Positions 1 through 5,603 of a stretch of DNA of 5,603 bases are shown here, in pieces. The stretch is from Verrucomicrobiota bacterium (GTDB taxonomy: Bacteria > Verrucomicrobiota > Verrucomicrobiia > Opitutales > Opitutaceae): positions 1 to 5,603 of the forward strand of contig RFJS01000089.1 of NCBI GenBank assembly GCA_003694825.1, in the 5' to 3' direction. A model generated the notes under the pieces. That model was not told the DNA's origin. It saw only the letters and a program-made list of their open reading frames with translations, and did no database searches. The translations under genes and the position numbers were made by a program. Every line of letters starts with the position of its first letter. Within the stretch, counting starts at the first letter, position 1.

Positions 1-262
1 CCCTGCTCCAGGCTCTGGTCGAAGGCCTTTCCCTGGGCGGCGAGCTGGGCATTGTTCAGCCAGGGCAGAAGCTCGCTCTGCAGCCCGGCAATTTGCCGCG
101 TCGCGTCGATGCCCTGCTCCAGGCTCTGGTCGAACGCCTCCTGCTGGGCCTTCAGTTGCGCATTGTTCAGCCAGGGCAGCAACTCGGTCTGCACGCCGGC
201 GAGGCGTCGGGTTGCTCCAATACCCTGCTCCAGGCTCTGGTCGAACGCCTTTTGCTGGGCCT
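1..262 (-). repeat. In-frame tandem repeat, 111-bp period (37 codons), about 2.3 copies visible
   Basis: On the plus strand the 19-base block ccctgctccaggctctggt, followed by cgaa, begins at 1, 112 and 223, giving an exact 111-bp period. A second block, gcattgttcagccagggcag, occurs at 49 and 160 with the same offset. Between these blocks the copies differ at many positions, so the array is not a freshly made exact duplication. The period is a multiple of three and every copy is read in the same minus-strand frame, so the repeat is a protein-level structure. The third copy fades after about position 262, where only a weak resemblance remains. The array continues past the left edge, so the copy number is unknown. 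Confidence 0.93.
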
Positions 263-866
263 CGAGCTCACTTGCGGTGAATTTTGGCCTGTAGGCCAGC
301 TCGAGGTCGAGCCGCTGTTGCTCTCCGGCTTTGGCGGCCTCGAGGGCCGCCTGGTAGGCCGCCCGCTGCTGCGCGATGTTGAGCGCGTTGAATGCCGGCA
401 GCAGGTCGCGCAGGTCCTCGAGGCGCCCGCGCTCAAGTTCGCGCGAGATATCCGCCCCTCCCCGCTGCAGCTGCAAGGCCGCCTCGATGTCGCGCTGCAG
501 CCGCGTGTCCGCACCCAGTCCGGTGAAGTCGGCGACCGGAGTGGCGGTTTTGAAAATATTGAGCAGGTCGGCATCCTCCGGATTCGCTCGCACGTGGTCG
601 CGCACCCACGTGCTGAAGCTGCGCGGATCGCCTGCTGCGCGGCTCTCCCGCCAGGCGCTCTCTGCGGCGGCGCGCTTTTGCGGGTCGACCTCGGTGTTGG
701 GTGGCTGCGTGGTATAGCGTCCGTCGGGCAGGCGGTAGAGCACCTTGCCCTCGGCCGCTGCCGCCTCGGTCATGAGGCGCAGCGGCAGCGTCTTGATATC
801 GGTAAGAATGCCCTCGCGCGTTGCTGCAGCGTAGTCAGGGGGTTCGGGTGCGGATGGTTTACCCAT
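1..866 (-). CDS. Phage internal/tail-associated virion protein with 37-residue repeats, N-terminal part (3' end outside window)
   Basis: I translated this by hand from an ATG at 866-864. The frame stays open for 288 codons to the window edge, so the C-terminus is missing. The start is supported by a GGAG site 9 nt upstream and by an 8-bp overlap with the stop of the preceding gene (ATGGGTAA). The protein begins MGKPSAPEPPDYAA, a Pro/Ala-rich opening typical of a group of phage virion proteins encoded just after the nozzle gene. Residues 130-207 are rich in Ala, Glu, Gln, Leu and Arg and should be helical. From residue 208 a 37-residue unit repeats, each copy starting FDQSLEQG at 208, 245 and 282 and containing ELLPWLNNAQL. 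Residues 188-207 look like a degenerate end of an earlier unit. There is no signal peptide or membrane segment. By position it could be an ejection or internal virion protein; this is inference, and no enzymatic motif is visible. Confidence 0.85.
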   Translation of the reverse strand, partial: MGKPSAPEPPDYAAATREGILTDIKTLPLRLMTEAAAAEGKVLYRLPDGRYTTQPPNTEVDPQKRAAAESAWRESRAAGDPRSFSTWVRDHVRANPEDADLLNIFKTATPVADFTGLGADTRLQRDIEAALQLQRGGADISRELERGRLEDLRDLLPAFNALNIAQQRAAYQAALEAAKAGEQQRLDLELAYRPKFTASELEAQQKAFDQSLEQGIGATRRLAGVQTELLPWLNNAQLKAQQEAFDQSLEQGIDATRQIAGLQSELLPWLNNAQLAAQGKAFDQSLEQ

Positions 867-1356
867 GGCGTTTTTCTCCGTTCATTTGGCGTGTCGTCGC
901 GCGCACGCGAAACAGTGTCTCAATACGGTCCAGCGGGTACGTGCGCAGACCGCGACGCCGGTGCATGGCCACGGCGGCGAGCGTCGGACCAAGCCGCGGG
1001 CGCAATGCGCGCCAGCACGCATAGAGCAGCTCTGTCGTCTCGGTGGCCGCGGCCGCGATATAGACGTAAGGGGCGCCCGGCGCGTGGTGATAGGGATCTG
1101 ATGCGTGCTCCGCGTCGGTCAGCCGTGCCAGCAGCACGCAACACGGCCTCTCATCGCGCAGGCAGATAATCGACTCACCGCAATGCCAATGCCACCCTAC
1201 CCAGCGCTCCAGCCGCCCGGCAGGCCACTCGCGCAGGTCCGGGATCCGCTCGGCCAGATAGGTGCTTGCCAGCCTCACGACATCCGGCTGCGGTGGCGCC
1301 ACCAGCACTGGCCCCCGGCGACTCGCGTTCCATAGGTCAATGTTTGCCGTCGCCAT
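859..1356 (-). CDS. Unidentified phage structural-region protein, 165 aa
   Basis: I do not recognise this protein with confidence. It starts 3 bp after the stop of the nozzle-like gene, and its TAA stop overlaps the start of the next gene by 8 bp, so it is translationally linked on both sides. The ribosome site is weak, consistent with coupling to the upstream stop. The N-terminal third (residues 24-60) has a Trp-rich stretch ending GWHWHCGES. The middle looks like beta strands (about 63-66 and 72-78). An 'APYVYIAAAA' strand follows at 95-104, then a helix at 107-122, a strand at 126-131, and a basic tail with RTYPLDRIETLF at 138-149. This alternating pattern loosely recalls a GNAT-type acetyltransferase fold, but no acetyl-CoA binding motif of the R/QxxGxG/A type is visible, so that is only speculation. 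Its place between nozzle and virion protein suggests a virion or virion-assembly role. The product has four cysteines, at 59, 65, 72 and 73, before a fifth at 114. Confidence 0.82.
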   Translation of the reverse strand: MATANIDLWNASRRGPVLVAPPQPDVVRLASTYLAERIPDLREWPAGRLERWVGWHWHCGESIICLRDERPCCVLLARLTDAEHASDPYHHAPGAPYVYIAAAATETTELLYACWRALRPRLGPTLAAVAMHRRRGLRTYPLDRIETLFRVRATTRQMNGEKRHG

Positions 1357-1359
1357 CGC

Positions 1360-2952
1360 TCAAAACGTTTCCGGGTTGACCATGCGCAGCGTCTCGATCT
1401 GCGCGCTCATCATTACGCGGCGCACCGCGATGCGCCCGTCCACACTGCGCACGCGCAGCCCCCATTCCCGCTGTGGCGGCTCATGCGCCAACTCGACGGC
1501 CAGGCGCCGCAGCGGCTTGTCCGAAAGGTAAAACGGGACGGTTACCGGCGGCACCATGACCTGCTGCAGGCCCTCGTTGACCGTTTCGAGCGGTGTCTCG
1601 TCGGCCTGTTCGTCGCGGATGAGCGTGAGCTCGACACCCGTTGTGGCTGACTCACCGACCTCCAGCTCGACATGCAGCGGACGCTTCGCGTTGAGCGGCT
1701 CGCCGAAGTCCATGCTGCGCGTTTCAATTAATGTCTCAATGGCGGCCCCGCCGTCCAGGTAATAGGCGGCGCTGGCCGTGTTGTCCGGTTCGTCGTCCAT
1801 CAGTCGATACACGCGGCCGTCAGCGCCGCCGAAATAGAGTGCCTCGCGCCCGCCGAAAACGCTCACACACCAGCAAAGCGGCCGCCATGGCGTCCCGCTC
1901 CAGCGCCCCTCCCACGCGCCGCCCAGCGTCGTATTGCAACTGAGCACGCGGCTTTGCCGCAGCTGGTCTTTCGGCCTCACGGCCAGCAGATAGCGGCCCT
2001 GGTAATAGACGGCGGCAGCCTCGAACCGATACCACGGGTCGAGGTCCTCCAGTTCGTCCTGCACGGGCTGACTGAGCGGTGTCGGGGCCACCGCGCTATC
2101 CTGGCCCTCGAAAATGCGCTCCAAACTGCGCACGGTGTTGTCCGACGCCAGAAACCAGACATCGCCGCCGACGAGCACCGCCGAGCGTGCCGCCGCGCAA
2201 CCGATCCGGTCGGTGACCATGCGAATGGTCATTTCCGCCACGGTCTGGCTTGGATCGATCTCGACGACCCAGATGCTGCGCTGCTTGAACACCGCGAGCA
2301 GATTGCCGGTCCACGGCACCATGCTCACGATCGGATCGCCGTCACCCGCCCCCACGCGCAGTGCCTGGCTGGTGTAGTTCCAGACCGCGCCGTCCAGGAT
2401 ATTCGAGAAATAGATCGTATCGGGCGCGGACGGATCGCCGGCCCCGATAAGACGATTGGTGTGCCAGCGCAGCAATTTCACCTGCGGCGGGTTGGGACTG
2501 CCGGTGCCCATGTCGGTCATGGTCGTGCCGTCCCAGCTGTGCATGTTGTGCCCAACCTGCGCGAAATACAGCTTGTCGAGTCCCTGCACGATCGCGCACG
2601 GGGTGTTCAGAGACGGCGTCCAGCCCGGCACCTGCTGCCAGACCCCGACGCCCGTGCTGTCTGTCTCCACTTTACCATCACGCACGCGAACGAGCTGCTG
2701 TTGGCCCGAAACCGCGAAAAATGCGAGACCGTCGATGGGCTTTGTGTCGTCGGCCGTTTCCGGACCGATCGTCTCCACGCCGCGGCGGGTCTTCGCGACC
2801 CCGGTCGGGCTGAGCATGACGTTCACCAACCGCGGGCATTGCTCGCCCCCGAGCCGGTTGCGACGCACCGCGCTGACCTGCCCACCAGCGAAACTCGCCT
2901 GCTGGTCGTAGCTCGGCTCATGGTTCAGCAATGCATTGTTCAACCTGGGCAT
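1360..2952 (-). CDS. Tail nozzle / stabilisation-like protein (tail tubular protein B type), 530 aa
   Basis: Likely the distal tube (nozzle) of a short phage tail, playing the role of T7 gp12 or the P22 gp10 stabilisation protein; assigned from sequence character, not from a search. The N-terminus has the pattern usual for this group: FAGGQVS at 21-27, then QCPRLVNVMLSPTGVAKTRRG at 38-58, matching the 'N-x-hydrophobic-x-x-x-G-x-x-x-R-x-G' opening. The body is a series of short beta strands with turns, consistent with a propeller: KLYFAQ (127-132), MHSWDGT (137-143), LLRWHTNRLIGAG (160-172), TIYFSNILDGAVWNY (179-193), NLLAVFKQRSIWVVE (217-231) and GGDVWFLASDN (262-272). The frame is open further upstream, but I chose the ATG at 2952 because it follows a strong AGGAG site by 8 nt. 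An upstream ATG at 3126 would overlap the adaptor gene by 148 bp and add an Arg-rich segment unlike a structural protein. No signal peptide or membrane segment is visible. Confidence 0.88.
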   Translation of the reverse strand: MPRLNNALLNHEPSYDQQASFAGGQVSAVRRNRLGGEQCPRLVNVMLSPTGVAKTRRGVETIGPETADDTKPIDGLAFFAVSGQQQLVRVRDGKVETDSTGVGVWQQVPGWTPSLNTPCAIVQGLDKLYFAQVGHNMHSWDGTTMTDMGTGSPNPPQVKLLRWHTNRLIGAGDPSAPDTIYFSNILDGAVWNYTSQALRVGAGDGDPIVSMVPWTGNLLAVFKQRSIWVVEIDPSQTVAEMTIRMVTDRIGCAAARSAVLVGGDVWFLASDNTVRSLERIFEGQDSAVAPTPLSQPVQDELEDLDPWYRFEAAAVYYQGRYLLAVRPKDQLRQSRVLSCNTTLGGAWEGRWSGTPWRPLCWCVSVFGGREALYFGGADGRVYRLMDDEPDNTASAAYYLDGGAAIETLIETRSMDFGEPLNAKRPLHVELEVGESATTGVELTLIRDEQADETPLETVNEGLQQVMVPPVTVPFYLSDKPLRRLAVELAHEPPQREWGLRVRSVDGRIAVRRVMMSAQIETLRMVNPETF

Positions 2953-2980
2953 GGTAACATCTCCTCTCCTCTCTCCTCTC
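2953..2980 (-). promoter_or_regulatory. Polypurine ribosome-binding region with repeated AGGAG motifs
   Basis: The gap between the adaptor stop and the nozzle start is, on the minus strand, an unbroken run of G and A of about 21 bases followed by TGTTACC and the ATG at 2952. It contains GGAG three times, spaced by 5-7 bases. The copy nearest the gene lies 8 nt from the ATG, an ideal distance. This decides the start of the nozzle gene and implies strong translation, fitting a structural protein. An out-of-frame ATG at 2960 opens only six codons and abuts the last GGAG, so it is unlikely to be used. Confidence 0.75.
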
Positions 2981-3890
2981 ACCACGGCGTCGGATTGCCG
3001 ACGCCGCCGAATGGCACGACTTGCTGGCGCACAAGCGGCTGCCAGGTATCCTGGGCGGCGGCGGCCTCGAGCAGTGCATTGCCCTCGGCGATTTTTTCCT
3101 GGGCCGCGGCGTATTGCCGCAGCCACTGCAACGCGTCGGCCATGGCCAGCGCGCGCACGGCCGGCAGGATGCTGCGCAGCTCCAGCACGTCGCTGTCGCC
3201 GGCCAACACCGGGCAGCGCCGCTTGAGCAGGACCAGCAATGTGCCGTCGTTCTTCGGCGGCGGCACCAAACGCACGCGCGCGTAGTGATGTTCGCGTTCT
3301 TCGGGCGCGAGCACGGCCAGCGGCTCGCTTGTGCCCTGCTTGCGCACTGTCACCGCTCCGGCCGTGGCCGTCTTGCTCAGCGTCCTCACCAGGTCGTAGG
3401 CACGCGCGGTGGTCACCGCGCTGTCGCCGTTGAGCTGGAGGCGTTCCCTTACCGGCCGACTGTCGCGCTCACCGGTCACCGTCACTTGTGCCTGCGTGTC
3501 GCCCGCATCGTCCGAGACCAGCTCGAGCACACTGCCCGCCAGATCGTCCACCGGCAGCCCGACGCGTCCCACATCCATGATCTGCGCCGGCGTGCCGGTC
3601 TCGAAGAGCTGTTCGGCCTGCTGGGTCAGCGCGAAGCTCTCGTTGCTCGCCGCCAGTCCGCACCGATCCCACGCGGCCGCCAGCACCGCCTCGCTCTGCA
3701 CCGGCATCACCACATGGGTGCGGCCTGCCGGCACCGCCATACTGTGCAGTGCCAGTGCCTCGCGCCAGAGCTTCGTCTGCCAGGCGAGCACGTAGCGGTC
3801 CCGGATCCAGCCGCGCACCCGTTGCTCGGTCTTCGCATCGGGCAGCCCGACTGCCGCCGCGATGCCTTCTGCCATATCCTTCAGTGTCAT
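2979..3890 (-). CDS. Head-to-tail adaptor-like protein (SU10/T7 gp11-like), 303 aa
   Basis: Probable adaptor joining the portal to the tail nozzle. Residues 1-46 form a helical head (MTLKDMAEGIAAAVGL, then RVRGWIRDRYVLAWQTKLWREAL at 24-46), the pattern usual at the start of such proteins, where a Trp-rich 'RY-x-x-x-W-x-x-x-LW' helix follows a short amphipathic helix. Residues about 118-205 are beta-rich and look like an inserted Ig-like domain (QVTVTGERD, VRERLQLNG, VRTLSKTATAGAVTVRK). Residues 206-274 carry RVRLVPPPKN-type strands, then KRRCPVLAGDSDVLELRS and a long closing helix (AMADALQWLRQYAAAQEKIA). The ATG at 3890 follows a GAGG site with 8 nt spacing that overlaps the TGA of the preceding gene, and the gap to that gene is 10 bp. 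It is directly upstream of the nozzle-like gene, the order found in podoviruses. The assignment rests on my memory of the family; the function is inferred. Confidence 0.85.
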   Translation of the reverse strand: MTLKDMAEGIAAAVGLPDAKTEQRVRGWIRDRYVLAWQTKLWREALALHSMAVPAGRTHVVMPVQSEAVLAAAWDRCGLAASNESFALTQQAEQLFETGTPAQIMDVGRVGLPVDDLAGSVLELVSDDAGDTQAQVTVTGERDSRPVRERLQLNGDSAVTTARAYDLVRTLSKTATAGAVTVRKQGTSEPLAVLAPEEREHHYARVRLVPPPKNDGTLLVLLKRRCPVLAGDSDVLELRSILPAVRALAMADALQWLRQYAAAQEKIAEGNALLEAAAAQDTWQPLVRQQVVPFGGVGNPTPW

Positions 3891-3900
3891 TGTTTCGCCC

Positions 3901-4479
3901 TCACCAGGTGCTCAGCGCCACCCTTTTCCACTCGTTGTTCGCGGTGCACACATAGAGGTGGTCGGTGGTGACCACCACCGTGCCCGGTTGGCCCCCTGCG
4001 CTGCTCGACGCCGGCGCGCTTCCCACCTCGACGATCAGGTCCCCTTCGAGACGCAGGCCGCCGCTGATCGCTAAATAGCCGACACCGCTATTGTACAGAC
4101 TGATCCAATCGCTGCCTCCCTGTGCGCGCCACTTCAGGTATCCCACGCTGTTCCAGCGGAACAACGGTTCCGCCTCCAGCCCGCGGTAGGTTTCGACCAG
4201 CCAGCCGTAGTCATCGTCCGCCTGATACAACCGGAGTTTGCCCGCCAACCCCATAACCCCGGCCGCGTGCCGGTAAAGCCCGAGGCCCGGCTCCTGCGTG
4301 AACGACACAGCGGGCGCCGCGCTCGTTCCGTCGGCGAGGCTCACCAGCTGATTGTTCGCCAGCTTGTTCGCAGTGATCGAGCCGTTTTTGACTGTCAACG
4401 CCGCGAGGATATTATTCAACGCGGCCGCGGTGTAAGTCTGCCCGTCCGCGAATGGCTGCACTACATTCAGATCACCCAT
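3901..4479 (-). CDS. Short tail-fibre-like / receptor-side tail protein, 192 aa
   Basis: A small protein with fibre-like features. Residues 1-45 are a polar N-terminal segment (FADGQTYTAAALNNIL, NGSITANKLANN) of the sort that attaches fibres or starts a trimeric shaft. Residues 51-79 hold GTSAAPAVSF followed by GLGLYR and GVMGLAG, a motif pair widely seen in phage tail fibres ('xAAPxxSFxxDPxTGxYR'). The end, from GQPGTVVVTT at 163-172 through YVCTANNEWKRVALSTW at 176-192, matches a recurrent fibre C-terminus; the 'NxWKRxALSTW' ending is highly characteristic. At 192 residues it is short for a receptor-binding fibre, so it may be a fibre tip, an accessory spike or a decoration protein. The start is set by a strong AAGGAGG 10 nt before the ATG, and the gap to the gene before it is 18 bp. 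It precedes the adaptor gene by 10 bp. Confidence 0.85.
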   Translation of the reverse strand: MGDLNVVQPFADGQTYTAAALNNILAALTVKNGSITANKLANNQLVSLADGTSAAPAVSFTQEPGLGLYRHAAGVMGLAGKLRLYQADDDYGWLVETYRGLEAEPLFRWNSVGYLKWRAQGGSDWISLYNSGVGYLAISGGLRLEGDLIVEVGSAPASSSAGGQPGTVVVTTDHLYVCTANNEWKRVALSTW

Positions 4480-4497
4480 GTCGTCCGTTCCTCCTTG

Positions 4498-4761
4498 TCA
4501 GTCTTTGCGCGGCCACACGTCCGCGATCGTGGTTTTCTTGAACTCGCTGCGCCTGGGCAGGCGGCCCTCCTCCTCGAGCTTGCGGTAGCCGCGTTGCACC
4601 TGGTCATCGAACTCGAACGGATTGCGGGCGCTCCCCGCGATGGCCAGCGACCGCGGCACGGTGCAACGCACCACGCGCACCGGGTCATCACGACGCTCGA
4701 CCTCTCGCTGCAGCGTGAACCTCAGTCCTGCTTCCGGAATCTCGTATTCGTAGAGTGGCAT
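4498..4761 (-). CDS. FmdB-like small protein with lost zinc-ribbon cysteines, 87 aa
   Basis: The N-terminus MPLYEYE and the following G-x-x-F at 12-15 match the opening of FmdB-family zinc-ribbon proteins, which usually read MPxYEYxCxxCGxxFE. Here the two positions where the first cysteine pair should stand are Ile8 and Ala11, and no second CxxC follows; the only cysteine is Cys33. The zinc site is therefore absent and metal binding is unlikely. The rest is charged: a basic stretch to residue 37, then FEFDDQVQRGYRKLEEEGRL (about 49-68), which should be helical, and a C-terminal KKTTIADVWPRKD. It starts 19 bp after the holin stop with AAGGAG 11 nt upstream of the ATG, and ends 18 bp before the fibre-like gene. 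Function is unknown. A structural or assembly role is possible from context only, and the FmdB relation rests on the short N-terminus. Confidence 0.82.
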   Translation of the reverse strand: MPLYEYEIPEAGLRFTLQREVERRDDPVRVVRCTVPRSLAIAGSARNPFEFDDQVQRGYRKLEEEGRLPRRSEFKKTTIADVWPRKD

Positions 4762-4780
4762 GTCGTTTTTCGCTCCTTGC

Positions 4781-5203
4781 TCATTTCTCCCGCGCGATCC
4801 CCCGCGACTTCTCCCAGCTGCGCAAACCGGCCAGTCCCAGCATGCTCGTCGCCAGGCCGAAAATCGGCCCTGTCTCCAGGGGCGGCAGCTGCACCGCGCC
4901 CGGACCGTAAGTCAGCGCCAGGATCCAGTTGGCCAGCGGTTGCACGATGAAACTGTAGGCAATGCCGCCCGCGCACACCCAACCGATGGCCGGCCGCCAC
5001 CCGGCCACAAACAGCGATTTGTGCGCCGCCTCCGTCTTGTTCACTTCCACCTGCGCGGCATTGGCCGCCGCCCAGGCATTGAGCAGTTCGCGCTCCATTT
5101 GCTCCTTGGCCTGCGCCCGCGCGTTCGGATCGGGGATGAGGCCGACGACCTTGTTCACGATCGGCCCGATCAACGGCTGAAAAATGCTCACCAGTGGGTT
5201 CAT
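4781..5203 (-). CDS. Phage holin, three-transmembrane (gene-transfer-agent release) type, 140 aa
   Basis: Likely makes holes in the inner membrane so that endolysin or phage progeny are released. The signature of this family (holin of 3TMs, GTA-release type) is clear: SLFVAGWRPAIGWVC at 63-77 begins the first strong membrane helix, extending to about residue 97 (YSFIVQPLANWILALTYG). A second hydrophobic helix lies at 112-127 (GPIFGLATSMLGLAGL) and leads into the typical ending RSWEKSRGIA. The N-terminus (residues 4-23, PLVSIFQPLIGPIVNKVVGL) is hydrophobic or amphipathic and may be the third segment. A charged, Ala-rich helix lies between at 28-60. Its length is typical for the family. The ATG at 5203 overlaps the TGA of the upstream gene as ATGA, with GGGAG 8 nt before it, so the two are translationally coupled. 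An endolysin is not visible in this window and may lie to the right. Confidence 0.9.
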   Translation of the reverse strand: MNPLVSIFQPLIGPIVNKVVGLIPDPNARAQAKEQMERELLNAWAAANAAQVEVNKTEAAHKSLFVAGWRPAIGWVCAGGIAYSFIVQPLANWILALTYGPGAVQLPPLETGPIFGLATSMLGLAGLRSWEKSRGIAREK

Positions 5204-5538
5204 CGCACCGTCTCCCGCAATTCAATCTCGCCGACCTTGGTGGAGAGCGCGTCGAGTTTCTGCTCGAGCTTGTCGACGCGCTCGACAAACCAGGCGGGTG
5301 GTTCGCCCTGCGGCAGGGCGGCGATCTCGTTGCGTATTTGATACACCTCTTTCCACACGTTCAGACCGTCCTGGGCGGTGAAGCGGCTCGCCTCTATCGC
5401 GGCAATGCGCGTATCCATGGTATTGACCTTGCCCAGCAGCGCGCCGCCCAGGGCAATGCTGATGCCCGCCACCACGTTGGCCAGCCACAGTGCCCATGTT
5501 GTCGTGCGCTCAACCGCCTGATCCTGCTCGTGTGTCAT
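5200..5538 (-). CDS. Small membrane protein with coiled coil, lysis-associated candidate, 112 aa
   Basis: Residues 15-36 (WALWLANVVAGISIALGGALLG) form one membrane segment after a short charged N-terminus. The remainder is soluble: a helix around 38-75 including RFTAQDGLNVWKEVYQIR at 52-69, a PPAWF break at 80-84, and a heptad-like coiled coil at 85-107 with Val85, Leu91, Leu95, Leu98, Val102 and Ile105. Proteins of this layout occur beside holins in phages, and it could be a holin partner, an antiholin or an inner-membrane spanin-like protein, but no domain decides this. The ATG at 5538 follows AGGAG with 11 nt spacing and overlaps the stop of the gene to its right as ATGA. The same frame is also open upstream to the window edge, so a longer form starting outside the window cannot be excluded. 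It couples to the holin gene by another ATGA overlap. Confidence 0.82.
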   Translation of the reverse strand: MTHEQDQAVERTTTWALWLANVVAGISIALGGALLGKVNTMDTRIAAIEASRFTAQDGLNVWKEVYQIRNEIAALPQGEPPAWFVERVDKLEQKLDALSTKVGEIELRETVR

Positions 5539-5603
5539 TGTTTTTTCAGCTCCTGATGTTTGGCAATTTGCTTCCAGGCGATGATCGAGCTGAGCAGCTG
5601 CAG
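5535..5603 (-). CDS. C-terminal 22 codons of an unidentified gene (5' end outside window)
   Basis: On the minus strand, from 5603 the frame is open for 22 codons, reading LLSSIIAWKQIAKHQELKKQ near the end, then TGA at 5537-5535. The stop overlaps the start of the 112-residue membrane protein as ATGA, the same arrangement seen at the next junction (5200-5203), and this is the main support for it being a real gene end. The piece is too short to identify. In a lysis cassette it might be the end of an endolysin or another lysis protein, but that is guesswork. A second minus-strand frame is also open across this stretch. Confidence 0.5.
   Translation of the reverse strand: MQLLSSIIAWKQIAKHQELKKQ

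Noticed and set aside
1..262. Evenly spaced repeats considered as a possible CRISPR array or direct-repeat origin.
   Set aside because: The 111-bp period is in frame with a protein, similarity extends beyond the conserved blocks, and there are no unique spacers of CRISPR size or AT-rich iteron features.
93..1169. Plus-strand open frame of 358 codons opposite the repeat gene and the 165-residue gene.
   Set aside because: It runs antisense across two well-supported minus-strand genes, has no ribosome site, is Arg/Ala/Leu-rich with low-complexity character, and is best explained by GC-biased codon positions on the other strand.
2953..3126. Upstream extension of the nozzle gene to an ATG at 3126.
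   Set aside because: It would overlap the adaptor gene by 148 bp and add an Arg-rich stretch, while the ATG at 2952 has an ideal AGGAG site.
1954..3285. Plus-strand open frame of 443 codons opposite the nozzle and adaptor genes.
   Set aside because: It spans the boundary of two convincing minus-strand genes, is His/Arg-rich and resembles no family, as expected of a shadow frame in GC-rich DNA.
3021..3971. Plus-strand open frame of 316 codons opposite the adaptor gene.
   Set aside because: The adaptor gene on the minus strand has the ribosome site, gene spacing and protein features; the plus-strand product is His/Arg-rich without recognisable domains.
4722..5288. Minus-strand open frame of 188 codons overlapping the holin gene.
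   Set aside because: It lies in another frame over the holin and membrane-protein genes, and its translation is low-complexity Arg/Gly/Ala without the membrane helices seen in the holin frame.

Overview
The window is a compact, single-strand block of tailed-phage genes, from a phage or a prophage. All supported genes lie on the minus strand, so the order of transcription runs from the right edge (5603) to the left edge (1). DNA is GC-rich throughout, and intergenic gaps are 26 bp or less or are replaced by 4-8 bp overlaps. I see no tRNA, integrase, attachment site, insertion sequence, CRISPR array, promoter or terminator, so free phage and prophage cannot be told apart. The base composition and the protein families suggest a high-GC bacterial host, most likely a proteobacterium, but the window holds no host gene to confirm this.

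Layout in order of transcription: (a) the C-terminal 22 codons of an unidentified gene (5603-5535); (b) a small protein with one membrane segment and a C-terminal coiled coil (5538-5200); (c) a holin of the three-transmembrane type also found in gene transfer agents (5203-4781), coupled to (b) by an ATGA overlap; (d) an 87-residue FmdB-like protein that has lost the zinc-ribbon cysteines (4761-4498); (e) a 192-residue tail-fibre-like protein (4479-3901); (f) a head-to-tail adaptor-like protein (3890-2979); (g) a 530-residue tail nozzle / stabilisation-like beta-rich protein (2952-1360); (h) a 165-residue unidentified protein (1356-859); (i) the first 288 codons of a likely internal or tail-associated virion protein (866-1) whose 37-residue tandem repeats run out of the window.

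Functionally this looks like the lysis-to-tail part of a late operon of a podovirus-like phage. Genes (b) and (c) would act in host membrane lysis. Genes (f) and (g) would form the lower neck and nozzle of a short tail, (e) would be a fibre or fibre-associated part, and (h) and (i) sit where ejection or internal virion proteins often lie. Nearly every start has a clear GGAG-type ribosome site, and the strongest candidate for special translation is the nozzle gene, preceded by a run of repeated AGGAG motifs.

The most unusual points are the exact 111-bp / 37-residue tandem repeat in the last gene, the cysteine-less FmdB-like protein, and the unidentified 165-residue protein. I do not see convincing evidence for an undescribed defence or mobile system here. 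Long reading frames on the plus strand are antisense shadows of the minus-strand genes.
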